Source of the DNA: Acidimicrobiia bacterium
GTDB lineage: Bacteria; Actinomycetota; Acidimicrobiia; IMCC26256; BP-133
Length of the DNA: 5,874 nt
Direction: 5' to 3'
NCBI GenBank assembly: GCA_025934385.1
Contig: JAICYE010000159.1
Span: 1 to 5,874 of the forward strand
Shown here in pieces: positions 4,880-5,874 of this stretch; the first letter of the stretch is position 1; every line of letters begins with the position of its first letter. The translations under genes and the position numbers were made by a program. The notes under the pieces were generated by a model, which was given only the letters and a program-made list of their open reading frames with translations, was not told where the DNA came from and searched no databases.

Positions 4880-5874
4880 GTGGCCGATGTCCGTCTCGTC
4901 GATCTCGAGGTGCTGAAGCGCTTCAGTCTGGTGTTGCGGCGGGAGTACGCCGACGCCGAGGACGTCCTCGCCGCGCTCGACACGAGCCGCGGCCTAGTGC
5001 TCGCCGCCCTCGGCCGGCCGGCGCCGGCCAAGGGGGCCACCAAGGCGCCGGCCAAGGGCGCGGACAAGGGCGCGGCCAAGGCCACGAAGGCGCCGGCCAA
5101 GGCCGCACCGGCGAAGACCGCCGGAGCGAAGGCGACCGGAGCCGCGAAGGCGGCGCCGGGCAAGGCCGGCGGGGCGGCGAAAGCCACCGCGACGAAGGCG
5201 CCGGCGGCGGGGAAGGCGGCCCCGGCCAAGGGCACCGCCGGCAAGGGCCCGGGACCGGTCAAGACCACTCCGGCCAAGGCGGCGGCGGCGTCGGGCAAGG
5301 CGGCGCCGGGTCCGGCTGCCTCGAAGGCCGGCCCGGCGGGCAAGGCCACCGGCGGCCCGGCGGCCAAGGCGACGGCCGCGCCGGCGGCGAAGGCCCCATC
5401 AGCGTCGGCAACGAAGGCGCCATCGACGGCGAAAGCTCCGGCCGGCCCGGCGGCAAAGTCTCCGGCCGCGCCGGCTGGGCGGGCTCCAGTTGCCCCGGCG
5501 ACCAAGGCTCCGGTTCCGCCGGCGACCAGGGCTCCGGGTCCGCCGGCGACCAGGGCTCCGGTTCCGCCGGCCACCAAGAGCCCGGCGCCTCCGGCGGCGA
5601 AGGCGTCCGGGGCCGGGGCCGCCGTCCCGGCTCCCTCACCGGCCCCGGCTCGTCCCGCCACCGGGGCTTCGCTGTTCCCGAAGGCTGCCGGTGCGCCGAA
5701 GCCGGCGGCGGCCAAGCGCCCGACCCAGAGCCCGCTGGGGGCGTCGCTGTTCTCCCAGTCGGAGGCCCGCCAGTCGCCGGCCCGCCCGGCGTCCGCGCCG
5801 CCAGCGGCTCAGCCGCGCCCGGCTCCGACCCCGCCGGCCGCTCAGCCGCGCCCGGCTCCGACCCCGCCGGCCAC
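4880..5874 (+). CDS. Histone-H1-like Lys/Ala/Pro-rich protein with a short N-terminal domain (3' end outside window)
   Basis: It starts at a GTG with GGAG (4871-4874) 5 bases upstream and stays open for 331 codons to the window edge. Residues 1-46 are of normal composition and probably helical, with a charged, Leu/Val-rich pattern (LEVLKRFSLVLRREYADAED); I do not recognise this part. From 48 on the chain is low-complexity. Residues 51-193 carry 26 lysines in AK, AAK, APAK and ATK steps, with one acidic residue (Asp62), much like eukaryotic H1 tails and the basic tails of actinobacterial nucleoid proteins such as HupB. Pro/Thr/Arg octad repeats follow at 202-241, GASLF motifs at 262-266 and 287-291, and a Pro/Ala/Gln repeat at the edge. 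The basic tail suggests binding to nucleic acid or another polyanion, but a cell-surface or scaffold role is not excluded; no signal peptide or membrane span is seen. Coding is supported by the start site, the promoter and the strong N-terminal codon pattern. Confidence 0.85.
   Translation, partial: MADVRLVDLEVLKRFSLVLRREYADAEDVLAALDTSRGLVLAALGRPAPAKGATKAPAKGADKGAAKATKAPAKAAPAKTAGAKATGAAKAAPGKAGGAAKATATKAPAAGKAAPAKGTAGKGPGPVKTTPAKAAAASGKAAPGPAASKAGPAGKATGGPAAKATAAPAAKAPSASATKAPSTAKAPAGPAAKSPAAPAGRAPVAPATKAPVPPATRAPGPPATRAPVPPATKSPAPPAAKASGAGAAVPAPSPAPARPATGASLFPKAAGAPKPAAAKRPTQSPLGASLFSQSEARQSPARPASAPPAAQPRPAPTPPAAQPRPAPTPPA
5483..5602 (+). repeat. In-frame 24-bp tandem repeat (octad APVPPAT[K/R])
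   Basis: Four consecutive 24-bp units (5483-5578) encode APVAPATK, APVPPATR, APGPPATR and APVPPATK; a fifth, divergent unit (5579-5602) encodes SPAPPAAK. The units differ by only a few bases, which indicates recent duplication by slippage or unequal exchange. The unit length keeps the reading frame and places one basic residue at the end of each octad. Confidence 0.85.
5807..5872 (+). repeat. In-frame 33-bp perfect tandem repeat at window edge
   Basis: Two identical 33-bp units (5807-5839 and 5840-5872) each encode AQPRPAPTPPA. The window ends two bases later, so more copies may follow. Identity at every base, including third positions, points to a very recent duplication, or to an assembly artefact if coverage there is poor. 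Confidence 0.9.

Noticed and set aside
4699..5715. Extension of the minus-strand membrane-protein frame to an ATG at 5715
   Set aside because: Beyond about 4840 this frame is antisense to the Lys-rich gene and reads as Ala/Gly/Pro low complexity. It would cross the divergent promoter region.
1..5874. Search for CRISPR arrays, tRNA or rRNA genes, transposase genes and attachment sites
   Set aside because: None was found by reading both strands. The only repeats are the two palindromes near the left end and the in-frame tandem repeats near the right end.

Overview
The window is a very GC-rich (by eye above 70%) piece of chromosome with strong G/C preference at third codon positions. It shows a cysteine desulfurase gene directly followed by mnmA, TAnnnT-type -10 boxes a few bases ahead of start codons (leaderless style), and an Ala/Lys/Pro-rich low-complexity protein. 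Together these suggest an actinobacterium, possibly of the Acidimicrobiia. That placement is an inference; there is no marker gene here for a firm assignment.

Layout. Positions 1-273 hold an Ala/Pro-rich reading frame that may be the tail of an upstream gene, then two 42-bp imperfect palindromes repeated 70 bp apart, then a TAGAAT -10 box that ends 7 bases before the GTG of the desulfurase gene. An iscS-type cysteine desulfurase (274-1470) and mnmA (1476-2522) form a two-gene operon with a 5-base gap. A strong symmetric hairpin (2539-2573) separates mnmA from a convergent short-chain dehydrogenase (2594-3367, minus). A 113-bp divergent region follows, then a Rid-family gene (3481-3867, plus). 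A second large hairpin (3869-3921) lies between that gene and a convergent multi-span membrane protein (3922 to 4698 or 4800, minus). The membrane gene is divergent from a GTG-started gene (4880 to beyond the window end) for a histone-H1-like Lys/Ala/Pro-rich protein. The two share an intergenic region in which TAnnnT boxes overlap on opposite strands.

Function. The desulfurase and MnmA fit together: the first takes sulfur from cysteine as a persulfide, and the second places it on U34 of tRNAs for Lys, Glu and Gln. The dehydrogenase is a type II 3-hydroxyacyl-CoA dehydrogenase-like enzyme, probably of fatty-acid or branched-chain acyl-CoA breakdown. The Rid protein lacks the arginine needed for the classic imine deaminase reaction. 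The membrane protein and the Lys-rich protein are not recognised families. The Lys-rich protein is the least explained item here: a short ordered N-terminus, a basic tail whose lysine spacing widens from about 4 to about 8 residues, two GASLF motifs, and in-frame tandem repeats running off the window edge. I see no defence system, mobile-element gene, CRISPR array, or RNA gene. The possibly undescribed items are the paired palindromes and the Lys-rich protein.
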